The position numbers and the translations under genes are program-made. A DNA stretch of 47,012 bases from Nitrosomonas marina (GTDB lineage Bacteria; Pseudomonadota; Gammaproteobacteria; Burkholderiales; Nitrosomonadaceae), in the NCBI RefSeq assembly GCF_900111605.1, contig NZ_FOIA01000029.1, positions 1 through 47,012 on the forward strand, read 5' to 3'. Under the pieces are notes generated by a model. The model saw only the letters and a list, made by a program, of their open reading frames with translations. It searched no databases and was not told the DNA's origin. Of this stretch, positions 7,533 through 15,415 are shown one piece after another (position 1 is the first letter of the stretch; the number at the start of each line of letters is the position of its first letter).

Positions 7533-8462
7533 TCAGACAGAGTTATGTTTTAATTTTTCCAGAATGACGGTTTTATTTAGATGTGGTGCAAACATTTCAA
7601 TAAAATCGAAAACGAACCTTTGCAGATAATTGTTTCGACTAATGCCAATACGCGTTGTGCTGCTTTCAAACAGGTGGCTTGCGTCAACTGATTCAAGATG
7701 TTTGTCGCGCAATGGATCAAAAGCCATTTTGGCCAGAATCCCGATGCCCAAACCTAATTCTACATATGTTTTGATCACGTCTGAGTCAATTGCAGTCAGT
7801 ACGACATTGGGCGTCAGTCCTTTTTTTTCAAACGCCTGGTTAATTTTGGATCGCCCTGTGAATGCGAAATCGTATGTGATGATGGGGTATTGGCTAATGG
7901 CCTCGAGTGTCAATTTCTTTTCCTGCAATAACGGATGTTCGGGCGGTACAACGATACACCGATTCCATTGATAGCAAGGCAGCATGATTAATTCGTGAAA
8001 ATGTTCGATGGCTTCGGTTGCTATCGCAATGTCCGCCTCTCCCGAAGTGACCAGCGCTGAAATCTGAGTTGGGCTGCCTTGACGCAATATCAAGCGAACT
8101 TTTGGATGAAGAGCGGTAAACTGTTTGATGACGGGCGGTAAAACGTATCGTGCTTGCGTATGCGTTGTTGCTATAGTTAACGTGCCAGAATCCTCGTGGG
8201 TGTATTCCTGAGCGGCCTTTTTCAGGTTATCAGCCTCCTGCAGTACCTTTCGAGCAATTTGAATAATAGTATTTCCGGGCGGTGTAATTTGCACGATACG
8301 TTTGCCATTACGTATAAAGAGCTGCAGGCCCAGTTCAGCTTCGAGCAGCTGAATTTGCTTGCTGATAGCCGGTTGCGAGGTGTGCAGTTTATGCGCAGCC
8401 TTGGACAGATTCAGTTGATGGTTTGCCACCTCGCACAGATAGCGTAATTGCTGCAATTTCAT
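7533..8462 (-). CDS. cysB: CysB-type LysR-family regulator of sulfur assimilation
   Basis: A 309-residue LysR-type regulator. The N-terminal winged HTH (MKLQQLRYLCEVANHQLNLSKAAHKLHTSQPAISKQ, read in two parts) is the CysB/Cbl signature, with HTSQPAISKQIQLLE as recognition helix. The effector domain (about 95-300) has the CysB-like TTHTQARYVLPP near residues 98-109 and GLGIGILAKMAFDP near 230. CysB proteins activate sulfate-assimilation genes when N-acetylserine or O-acetylserine is present. The gene is divergent from a sulfur-anion permease and 1.3 kb from cysI, so regulation of this cluster is likely. The 128-bp intergenic region to the permease gene probably holds its operator. Confidence 0.9.
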   Translation of the reverse strand: MKLQQLRYLCEVANHQLNLSKAAHKLHTSQPAISKQIQLLEAELGLQLFIRNGKRIVQITPPGNTIIQIARKVLQEADNLKKAAQEYTHEDSGTLTIATTHTQARYVLPPVIKQFTALHPKVRLILRQGSPTQISALVTSGEADIAIATEAIEHFHELIMLPCYQWNRCIVVPPEHPLLQEKKLTLEAISQYPIITYDFAFTGRSKINQAFEKKGLTPNVVLTAIDSDVIKTYVELGLGIGILAKMAFDPLRDKHLESVDASHLFESSTTRIGISRNNYLQRFVFDFIEMFAPHLNKTVILEKLKHNSV

Positions 8463-8590
8463 ACAAAATTGATGCTTAGTAAATTATAGTTATAATAATG
8501 TAACATAATATTATTTTGAATTATATAAAGAACTTGGTATTATGCCGCCTTTCCCAAAAACCAGAAATTAAGAACAGGAAATAAATATAA

Positions 8591-9370
8591 ATGGAATTGG
8601 GCTATACGTTATCGGGGCTCGTAGTCGGTTTCATTGTTGGCGTAACCGGCGTTGGTGGTGGTTCTCTGATGACGCCGCTGTTGATTATGGTATTCGGAAT
8701 TCAACCGGCAATCGCAGTGGGTACTGATTTACTTTATGCCGCTTTGACAAAAACGGGGGGTGCCTGGGTACATGGCCGGCAAAAAACCGTTCATTGGAAA
8801 CTGGTTGGGCAACTGGCTATGGGAAGTGTTCCAGCGGCTATTGGAACAGTGTTCGTTTTGAATGCAATCAGCGTCGATCATGATTTTTTTTCGAAGCTGA
8901 TAACCAGCACGCTCGGTTTTGCTTTGATTTTGACTGCGATGGCATTACTGTTTCGTCAGCAATTAACCAGACTGGGAAGATCTCGTTTTGGGTTCTTGGT
9001 AAAATGGCGAGATAGACATATTGTGTCCGCCACGGTGATGACAGGCGTAATCCTGGGCATACTTGTGACAATTTCATCAGTTGGAGCAGGGGCGTTGGGC
9101 ATGGTAGTGCTATTCATGTTATATCCGCGCCTGCCGGCGGTAACACTGGTAGGAAGCGATATAGCACACGCGGTGCCATTGACGCTGGTCGCAGGTTTGG
9201 GACATGCCTATATGGGTTCTGTTGATTACAGTTTGCTGGTGAGCCTGCTGGTAGGCTCTTTGCCAGGAATCTATCTTGGCAGCCATGTCAGCAAACGTAT
9301 ACCAGACCGTTTCTTGAGGCCGGTACTGGCATCTATTCTGATTATTATTGGAATCAAGCTGGTTGCTTAA
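8591..9370 (+). CDS. TauE/SafE (TSUP) family inner-membrane permease, probable sulfur-anion transporter
   Basis: A 259-residue membrane protein of the TSUP/DUF81 family. It has the N-terminal motif GFIVGVTGVGGGSLMTPLLI and a matching half-repeat VTISSVGAGALGMVVLFML in the second half, each within a run of hydrophobic helices (seven to eight in total). Family members move sulfite, sulfonates, sulfoacetate or related anions. Its divergent position from cysB and its place upstream of cysI suggest uptake of sulfate or export of sulfite here. No sulfate ABC transporter occurs in the window. Substrate is inferred from context. Confidence 0.85.
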   Translation: MELGYTLSGLVVGFIVGVTGVGGGSLMTPLLIMVFGIQPAIAVGTDLLYAALTKTGGAWVHGRQKTVHWKLVGQLAMGSVPAAIGTVFVLNAISVDHDFFSKLITSTLGFALILTAMALLFRQQLTRLGRSRFGFLVKWRDRHIVSATVMTGVILGILVTISSVGAGALGMVVLFMLYPRLPAVTLVGSDIAHAVPLTLVAGLGHAYMGSVDYSLLVSLLVGSLPGIYLGSHVSKRIPDRFLRPVLASILIIIGIKLVA

Positions 9371-9451
9371 TTTTGGTCAAAACACGATTCGGCAATTAAT
9401 TGTTTTATAATTAAATAAAAACATGAATGTAGTAACAAGGAATAGATTTCT

Positions 9452-9682
9452 ATGAGTACAAATGTTGAAAATAAGCCAAAACAGGTTACCTGGTTCAATG
9501 GTTGTGGAGGACGCATTGGTATTGTCGTTGGAGAACAGGGCGACTATGCCTATATTGGAATGGCATTGAGACATGATGAAGACGACGATGTGGATCATAT
9601 TATGAAATATGGTGCCAAGTTTCCGTTGGAAGCTGCAATGTTATTGCCTGTTTCCAAAGATTACACCAAAGCCGAATCCTGA
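9452..9682 (+). CDS. Small conserved-looking protein of unknown function
   Basis: A 76-residue soluble protein I do not recognise. It has an N-terminal TWFNGCGGRIGIVVGEQGDYAYIGMAL stretch (glycine-rich, strand-forming, single cysteine), then an acidic patch HDEDDDVDH, and an amphipathic C-terminal half. There is no signal peptide or membrane helix. A weak AAGGAA lies about 10 bases before the ATG. It sits between the TSUP permease and cysI, all in the same direction. The acidic run next to histidines could bind metal, but that is speculation. Coding is supported by good codon composition and its own ribosome-binding site. Confidence 0.7.
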   Translation: MSTNVENKPKQVTWFNGCGGRIGIVVGEQGDYAYIGMALRHDEDDDVDHIMKYGAKFPLEAAMLLPVSKDYTKAES

Positions 9683-9799
9683 AATTAAACTGAATTCTCT
9701 GAGCCTGCAGATCATTCTATAAATAAATTTTTAAACTTTCGGCAGTGATTCTAAAAAAACATCGAGATTGAGCGAAACGGACGAACGGAGGGATTGAAG

Positions 9800-11548
9800 A
9801 TGTATTGTTACGATGAATACGATCAGACAATGATAGACGAGCGAGTCGCGCAGTTTCGCGATCAGGTGCGAAGACGCTTGGCAAACGAATTAACCGAGGC
9901 GGAATTTTTGCCGTTAAGGCTGCAAAATGGTTTATATATGCAGGTTCATGGTTATATGCTGCGTATCGCCATACCATATGGCCTGATCTCTTCAAGGCAA
10001 ATGCGCATGCTTGCCCATATTGCGCGCAAGTACGACCGAGGGTACGGTCACTTTACAACGCGCCAGAATATTCAGTTCAATTGGCTCAAGCTGGAAGATG
10101 TCCCTGATGTGCTGGCTGATTTGGCGTCTGTTCAGATGCACGCTATTCAGACATCTGGCAATTGCATAAGGAATATCACTTCAGACGAATTTGCCGGTGT
10201 TGCGCAGGATGAAATCGTCGATCCTCGCCCCTATGCCGAAATTTTACGGCAGTGGAGCACCTTTCATCCTGAATTCGCTTATTTGCCGCGGAAATTTAAA
10301 ATTGCCGTTAGCGGCGCAAAACAGGACCGGGCCGCTATACAGGCTCACGATATCGGTTTGTCCATTACAAAAGACTCGCAGGGTGAGACAGGTTTTCGTG
10401 TTTTTGTTGGTGGTGGACTCGGACGCACGCCAATAGTTGGAAGCGAGATTTGTGAATTTGTGCCCTGGCAGCACATTCTGACCTATGTTGAGTCAATCCT
10501 GCGCATATACAACCAGTTTGGCCGTCGTGATAACAAATTTAAAGCGCGCATCAAAATTCTCGTGAAAGCGCTTGGTATTGATGAATTCAGACGACTGGTC
10601 GAAGAAGACTGGTCGGAAATCAAAGATGGACCTGGTACGTTGACAATTGAGGAGGTTGAACGTGTATCCAGTTTTTTCACTGGCCCGAATTATGCGGTAT
10701 TGCCGGAACACGATTCCAAACTGAGTGAATTTAAGGCAGATAATCGGCAATTCTCAAACTGGTTACTCAGCAATGTAAAACCGCACCAGAAACAGGGCTA
10801 TGCCATTGTAGTATTGTCTCTGAAAAAGCCGGGGGAAACCCCTGGTGATGCAACTGACACACAGATTGATGCCATTGCTGATTTGGCGGATCGCTATAGC
10901 TTTGGTGAAATGCGCGTTACACACCAGCAGAATATCGTGTTTGCCGATGTGAAACAATCGGATCTGGTTGAATTGTGGCAGCAGCTGGCGAGACTTGAGC
11001 TGGCTTCGCCCAATATCGGATTATTAACGGATATCATCAGTTGTCCGGGAGCGGAATTTTGCACATTGGCCAATGCCCGTTCGATCCCGTTGGCTAAATC
11101 AATAGCAGAGCGCTTTGAGAACATAGACTTTCAGCATGATATCGGAGAGATTACACTGAATATATCTGGTTGTATGAATGCTTGCGGTCAGAATCATATC
11201 GGAAACATTGGTATAACAGGTGTGGAAAAGAAAAATCACGATGAATGGTATCAGATATCCATTGGTGGTGCAGAAGGTAACGACTGCTCAATGGGGAAAA
11301 TTCTGGGCCCATCTTTTAAATTTCATCAAGTACCTGAAGCAATTGACAGGATTCTCCACGTTTATTTACGTGAGCGTGCTGACGAGAATGAGCGCTTCAT
11401 TGAAACTGTGCGACGAATCGGTCACCAGCCGTTTAAAGAACATGTTTATGCAGCCGAATTCGAGGAAGAACCAGTGACCGACGTATCGGATGACAAGTCT
11501 TTAATCCCGGCACAGTACGATATTCCTTTTTATTCTCCAAGGTTTTGA
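9800..11548 (+). CDS. cysI: Assimilatory sulfite reductase, sirohaem/Fe4S4 subunit
   Basis: A 582-residue sirohaem reductase that should reduce sulfite to sulfide with six electrons. Two ferredoxin-like half domains (starting about residues 30 and 320) alternate with two sirohaem domains. The cluster and sirohaem ligands are seen as Cys415 and Cys421 (CPGAEFC) and Cys458 and Cys462 (GCMNACG). FTTRQNIQFNW and TSGNCIRN are substrate/sirohaem signatures. The ATG at 9800 is preferred over an in-frame TTG at 9794 because GGAGGG ends seven bases before it. No cysJ flavoprotein is adjacent, so electrons probably come from ferredoxin or another reductase. A nitrite reductase role is less likely given the cys neighbours. 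Confidence 0.93.
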   Translation: MYCYDEYDQTMIDERVAQFRDQVRRRLANELTEAEFLPLRLQNGLYMQVHGYMLRIAIPYGLISSRQMRMLAHIARKYDRGYGHFTTRQNIQFNWLKLEDVPDVLADLASVQMHAIQTSGNCIRNITSDEFAGVAQDEIVDPRPYAEILRQWSTFHPEFAYLPRKFKIAVSGAKQDRAAIQAHDIGLSITKDSQGETGFRVFVGGGLGRTPIVGSEICEFVPWQHILTYVESILRIYNQFGRRDNKFKARIKILVKALGIDEFRRLVEEDWSEIKDGPGTLTIEEVERVSSFFTGPNYAVLPEHDSKLSEFKADNRQFSNWLLSNVKPHQKQGYAIVVLSLKKPGETPGDATDTQIDAIADLADRYSFGEMRVTHQQNIVFADVKQSDLVELWQQLARLELASPNIGLLTDIISCPGAEFCTLANARSIPLAKSIAERFENIDFQHDIGEITLNISGCMNACGQNHIGNIGITGVEKKNHDEWYQISIGGAEGNDCSMGKILGPSFKFHQVPEAIDRILHVYLRERADENERFIETVRRIGHQPFKEHVYAAEFEEEPVTDVSDDKSLIPAQYDIPFYSPRF

Positions 11549-11553
11549 AAGTT

Positions 11554-12105
11554 ATGATTATTAAAAATAACATGCTCGTTGAAGACGCGTGGCAGGTTCT
11601 GCGTTTAAATGAGCAGAATACGGCTGAAACGATTGTTGTACCGGAGGGTAAAGTAATTGTGCCGCTCAAAGTATGGCTTGCACAACGAGAACGGCTGTTG
11701 CCGAGACAGCAACATGGTGAAATTGGTGTCTGGTTTTCCAGCGATGAGCGACCAGAAGATCTGAAAAAGGATGTGGACGGTTTTCCAGTAATTGCGGTTG
11801 ATTTTCCAGTATTTTCGGATGGGCGCGGTTATTCTATAGCCTACAATTTAAGAGCACGACTGGGCTATTCTGGTGAGTTACGCGCAATTGGCGATGTCTT
11901 GCGCGATCAGTTATTTTATATGCGACGTGTCGGCTTCGATGCATTTGCAGCACGACCGGATCGGGATATTCACGAAGCATTGAAAGGATTTGAGGTATTT
12001 TCAGAGGTCTATCAATCATCCGTTAATCAGAAATTGCCTTTGTTCAAACGCGCTCATCGTAAAGGAAAATTGTCTGTCGAGACACTTGACGACAGAAATC
12101 GCTGA
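11554..12105 (+). CDS. DUF934 family protein associated with sulfite reductase
   Basis: A 183-residue protein of the DUF934 family. Known members nearly always follow cysI in proteobacteria, yet no activity is established; a role in electron transfer or sirohaem-enzyme assembly has been supposed. Recognisable family motifs are FSDGRGYSIAYNLRARLGYSGELRAIGDVLRDQLFYMRRVGFDAF (in pieces, residues 90-135). The ATG at 11554 is chosen; a TTG at 11545 overlapping the cysI stop is an alternative. It is followed almost at once by cysH (2 bp), so cysI, this gene and cysH form one operon. Confidence 0.88.
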   Translation: MIIKNNMLVEDAWQVLRLNEQNTAETIVVPEGKVIVPLKVWLAQRERLLPRQQHGEIGVWFSSDERPEDLKKDVDGFPVIAVDFPVFSDGRGYSIAYNLRARLGYSGELRAIGDVLRDQLFYMRRVGFDAFAARPDRDIHEALKGFEVFSEVYQSSVNQKLPLFKRAHRKGKLSVETLDDRNR

Positions 12106-12107
12106 AA

Positions 12108-12806
12108 ATGGTTGATTTGACTCAAAAAATTGAGCAGGTTGTAACAGTGCTGGGGAGTGTGGTGCAAGATTATGCACCGGTTGCCTTTGCCAATAGCCTG
12201 GGCGCTGAAGATATGGTGCTTACTGATTTGATCGACCGGTACAAGCTGGAAATTGAAATGTTCAGTCTGGATACCGGACGGTTACCTCAGGAAACGTACG
12301 ACTTGATGCAAACTGTTCGCGATCGATTTCAAACACCTTTGCGGATTTATTTTCCAAATGTTAAGCAGGTTGAAGCATATGTAGCAAAAAACGGTGTGAA
12401 CGGATTTTACCAAAATGTTGAATTACGCAAGGCATGCTGCAATATTCGAAAGGTTGAACCATTGCGACGTGCTCTGGTAGGCAAACGTGCCTGGGTCACC
12501 GGTATTCGAAGTGAGCAGGCCACAACACGAGTTGATCTGAAGGTTTCGGCTTACGATATCAGTACCCGTTTGCAAAAAGTGAATCCTTTGCTCGAATGGA
12601 CGACTGATGATGTGTGGACCTATCTCCGAAAATATGATGTGCCCTATAACAAGTTACATGATCAGTTTTACCCGAGTATCGGCTGTGCGCCCTGTACACG
12701 CGCGATTACACCAGGTGAAGATATACGTTCGGGAAGATGGTGGTGGGAAGCGCCGGAAAACAAGGAATGCGGTTTGCATACCAATAATGTAATTCCACTC
12801 AAGTAA
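12108..12806 (+). CDS. cysH: Adenylylsulfate (APS) reductase, thioredoxin/glutathione-dependent Fe-S type
   Basis: A 232-residue reductase turning activated sulfate into sulfite. SLDTGRLPQETYDLM marks the nucleotide-binding fold. The cluster ligands expected of [4Fe-4S] APS reductases are all present: Cys110-Cys111 (KACCNIRK) and Cys193/Cys196 (GCAPC). The catalytic cysteine is Cys221 in ECGLH. Enteric PAPS reductases lack the CC and CxxC pairs, so this enzyme probably uses APS directly. That agrees with the absence of a cysC (APS kinase) gene or domain in this cluster. It lies 2 bp after the DUF934 gene. Confidence 0.93.
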   Translation: MVDLTQKIEQVVTVLGSVVQDYAPVAFANSLGAEDMVLTDLIDRYKLEIEMFSLDTGRLPQETYDLMQTVRDRFQTPLRIYFPNVKQVEAYVAKNGVNGFYQNVELRKACCNIRKVEPLRRALVGKRAWVTGIRSEQATTRVDLKVSAYDISTRLQKVNPLLEWTTDDVWTYLRKYDVPYNKLHDQFYPSIGCAPCTRAITPGEDIRSGRWWWEAPENKECGLHTNNVIPLK

Positions 12807-12905
12807 CGTTCAAGTAGTTTAATAATTCAAATTCATTGTAACGTTATGGCTTGTCCGCAGATAATATCTGTGTAGTAGATTTTAGATAGTAGAGAGAAAA
12901 AATAT

Positions 12906-13811
12906 ATGAGTAATCGCCCATTTGCCCATCTTGATGCATTGGAGAGTGAATCAATCCATATCATGCGAGAAGTGGCCGCCGAATGTGCTAACCCCGTGTT
13001 GTTGTTTTCGGGCGGAAAGGATTCGATCGTATTGCTTAGGTTGGCTGAGAAGGCATTTAGACCCTGCCGCTTTCCGTTTCCTTTGATGCATATAGACACG
13101 GAGCACAATTTCCCTGAAGTCATTGAGTTTCGCGATCATCGCGCTAAAGAGCTGGGAGAGCGACTGATTGTCCGCAGCATGGAAGACTCTATCAAAAAAG
13201 GCAGGGTGGTTTTGCGTTCGGAAACACAGAGCCGCAACGCATTTCAATCGGTCACGCTGCTGGATGCAATCGCTGAATTCAAGTTTGATGCGTGTATCGG
13301 TGGTGCGCGCCGTGACGAAGAAAAAGCCCGGGCCAAGGAACGTATTTTTTCTTTTCGTGACGAATTCGGGCAGTGGGATCCCAAGAACCAGCGCCCTGAG
13401 TTATGGGATTTATATAATACGCGAACTCATTCAGGTGAAAATATTCGCGTCTTCCCGATTAGCAACTGGACCGAATTGGATGTATGGGAATATATTTTAC
13501 GTGAGAATCTGGAAGTGCCGTCTATTTATTTTGCGCATGAACGCGAAGTTATACGGCGCGAATCAGGGCTGCTGCCGGTTTCTCATCTAGTACAGCCTGA
13601 TGCTGACGAGCACAGCGAAAAAATGACTGTGCGGTTTCGTACGGTCGGCGATATGAGTTGCACTTGCCCGGTAGCGTCAAATGCTGCAACGGTTGAAGCA
13701 ATAATTGCTGAAACCGCTATGACGCGTATTACAGAAAGGGGAGCGACGAGAATGGATGATCAGACTTCCGATGCGTCCATGGAGTTGCGTAAAAAAGAGG
13801 GATACTTTTAA
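12906..13811 (+). CDS. cysD: Sulfate adenylyltransferase small subunit (ATP sulfurylase, PP-loop)
   Basis: A 301-residue subunit of the heterodimeric ATP sulfurylase that makes APS from sulfate and ATP. The PP-loop motif SGGKDSIVLL is at about residues 36-45, with MHIDTEHNFPEVIEFRD and IGGARRDEEKARAKER downstream, all typical of CysD. The C-terminal TVGDMSCTCPVASNAATVEAII resembles the family end. It follows cysH after 99 bp. The start has no strong Shine-Dalgarno sequence beyond a GAGAG about 12 bases upstream. Its partner cysN comes after a 134-bp gap. Confidence 0.96.
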   Translation: MSNRPFAHLDALESESIHIMREVAAECANPVLLFSGGKDSIVLLRLAEKAFRPCRFPFPLMHIDTEHNFPEVIEFRDHRAKELGERLIVRSMEDSIKKGRVVLRSETQSRNAFQSVTLLDAIAEFKFDACIGGARRDEEKARAKERIFSFRDEFGQWDPKNQRPELWDLYNTRTHSGENIRVFPISNWTELDVWEYILRENLEVPSIYFAHEREVIRRESGLLPVSHLVQPDADEHSEKMTVRFRTVGDMSCTCPVASNAATVEAIIAETAMTRITERGATRMDDQTSDASMELRKKEGYF

Positions 13812-13945
13812 CAAATCCAACGTGTTCGTGGAACGGTTTCTATTGACTGAATATACACCGCAACTGGTCGGTATAAGCCTTTCCGATAATACAGCACAAA
13901 AATTTTGCTTCAGCGCGGTGGAAAAAAATTTCAGAAAGGATATCA

Positions 13946-15229
13946 ATGTCTGCAATTGAAAAAATTCCGCTAGAACAGACCGAATTATTACGTTTTATTA
14001 CTGCTGGCAGTGTGGACGATGGAAAAAGTACTTTAATCGGACGGCTGCTCCACGATTCCAAGTCCATATTTGAAGACCAGCTCAGTTCTATTACAAATAC
14101 GACGCGCAAGCGTGGCATGATGGAAGGTGTCGATTTATCGTTGCTCACTGACGGACTGCAGGCAGAACGTGAACAGGGCATCACTATCGACGTTGCCTAT
14201 CGCTATTTTGCCACTCCCAAGCGGAAATTCATTATTGCCGACACACCCGGTCATGAACAATATACCCGAAACATGGTGACTGGCGCTTCAACAGCCAATC
14301 TGGCCGTTATTTTAATAGATGCACGCAAGGGTGTGTTGACACAGTCACGGCGCCACGCTTATCTTGCCAGCCTGGTCGGCATTCCTCATCTGGTTGTAGC
14401 GGTGAACAAGATGGATCTTGTCGATTACTCACAATCAGTATTTGATGGAATTTGCAAAGACTTTTCTGCATTTGCTGAAAGATTGAATCTGCACCATGTC
14501 GATTTTATTCCGATATCTGCGCTAAAAGGGGATATGGTAGTCGAGCGCGGTGACCGGCTGGATTGGTACAAAGGTACGACACTGATGGATTTGCTGGAAA
14601 ACATTTCTATCAGTCACGATGTAAACAAAGAAGATTTTCGTTTTCCCGTACAGTGGGTCTGCCGGCCTCATACTGAAAAGTTGCATGATTTCAGGGGTTA
14701 TATGGGCCGAATTGAATCAGGTGCTATACAGGTCGGCGACCCCATTACGGTGTTACCGTCCGGATTGAATTCACGGGTTAAAGAGATCGTGCTGTATGAA
14801 GGAACTGTTGCTGAGGCTGAAGCGCCACAATCAGTTACACTAACAATAGAGGATCATCTGGATATTTCACGTGGCGATGTTATGGTCAAAACAGGTGACT
14901 TGCCCCAGGTTACCAAAGCTTTCGATGCGATGTTGTGCTGGCTCTCAGAGCAACCGCTTGACCCTGCCAGGAAGTATTTGATCAAACATACAACGCGCGT
15001 TGTCAAGGCAGTTGTGAATCGCATTGACTATCAAGTCGATGTGAATACAATGAATCAGGAAACATCTGATAAGTTAACCATGAATGACATTGCTCATGTG
15101 AATATTAAAGTCCAACAGCCACTGGTATGTGATGACTATCAGAGAAATCGTGCAACTGGTTGTTTTATCGTAATTGATGAAAGCAGCAATAATACGGTTG
15201 GTGCAGGCATGATATGCGCTTCGGCTTGA
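13946..15229 (+). CDS. cysN: Sulfate adenylyltransferase large subunit (GTPase)
   Basis: A 427-residue EF-Tu-like GTPase subunit that couples GTP hydrolysis to APS synthesis. G motifs are clear: GSVDDGKSTLIGRL (about residues 17-30), the switch region EQGITIDVAYRYF, DTPGHEQYTRNM and VNKMDLVD. Beta-barrel domains fill the C-terminal half. Length matches stand-alone CysN; the APS-kinase domain found in CysNC fusions is absent, consistent with direct APS reduction by the Fe-S CysH. AGAAAGGA precedes the ATG at a suitable distance. It closes the cys gene run. Confidence 0.96.
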   Translation: MSAIEKIPLEQTELLRFITAGSVDDGKSTLIGRLLHDSKSIFEDQLSSITNTTRKRGMMEGVDLSLLTDGLQAEREQGITIDVAYRYFATPKRKFIIADTPGHEQYTRNMVTGASTANLAVILIDARKGVLTQSRRHAYLASLVGIPHLVVAVNKMDLVDYSQSVFDGICKDFSAFAERLNLHHVDFIPISALKGDMVVERGDRLDWYKGTTLMDLLENISISHDVNKEDFRFPVQWVCRPHTEKLHDFRGYMGRIESGAIQVGDPITVLPSGLNSRVKEIVLYEGTVAEAEAPQSVTLTIEDHLDISRGDVMVKTGDLPQVTKAFDAMLCWLSEQPLDPARKYLIKHTTRVVKAVVNRIDYQVDVNTMNQETSDKLTMNDIAHVNIKVQQPLVCDDYQRNRATGCFIVIDESSNNTVGAGMICASA

Positions 15230-15415
15230 CCATGTTGAAATAAAGATTTTTGTGCATAATAGTAACATTCGCGCAAATGGCACACCCTCTTGATCTTTCG
15301 TTTTGTAACTGCACTTGCAGGTGCGAATTATCATTTTCAATTAATTCAATCTGTAATTTGCCTGCCTGTATTGACTGATTATTTATTTAGACATTAAGTT
15401 TGAATTTACTATTTT

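Noticed and set aside
9377..9598. Minus-strand frame over the 76-residue gene
   Set aside because: The plus-strand frame has better start context and direction with neighbours; the minus frame is rich in Phe/Ile/Asn as expected for antisense AT-rich DNA.
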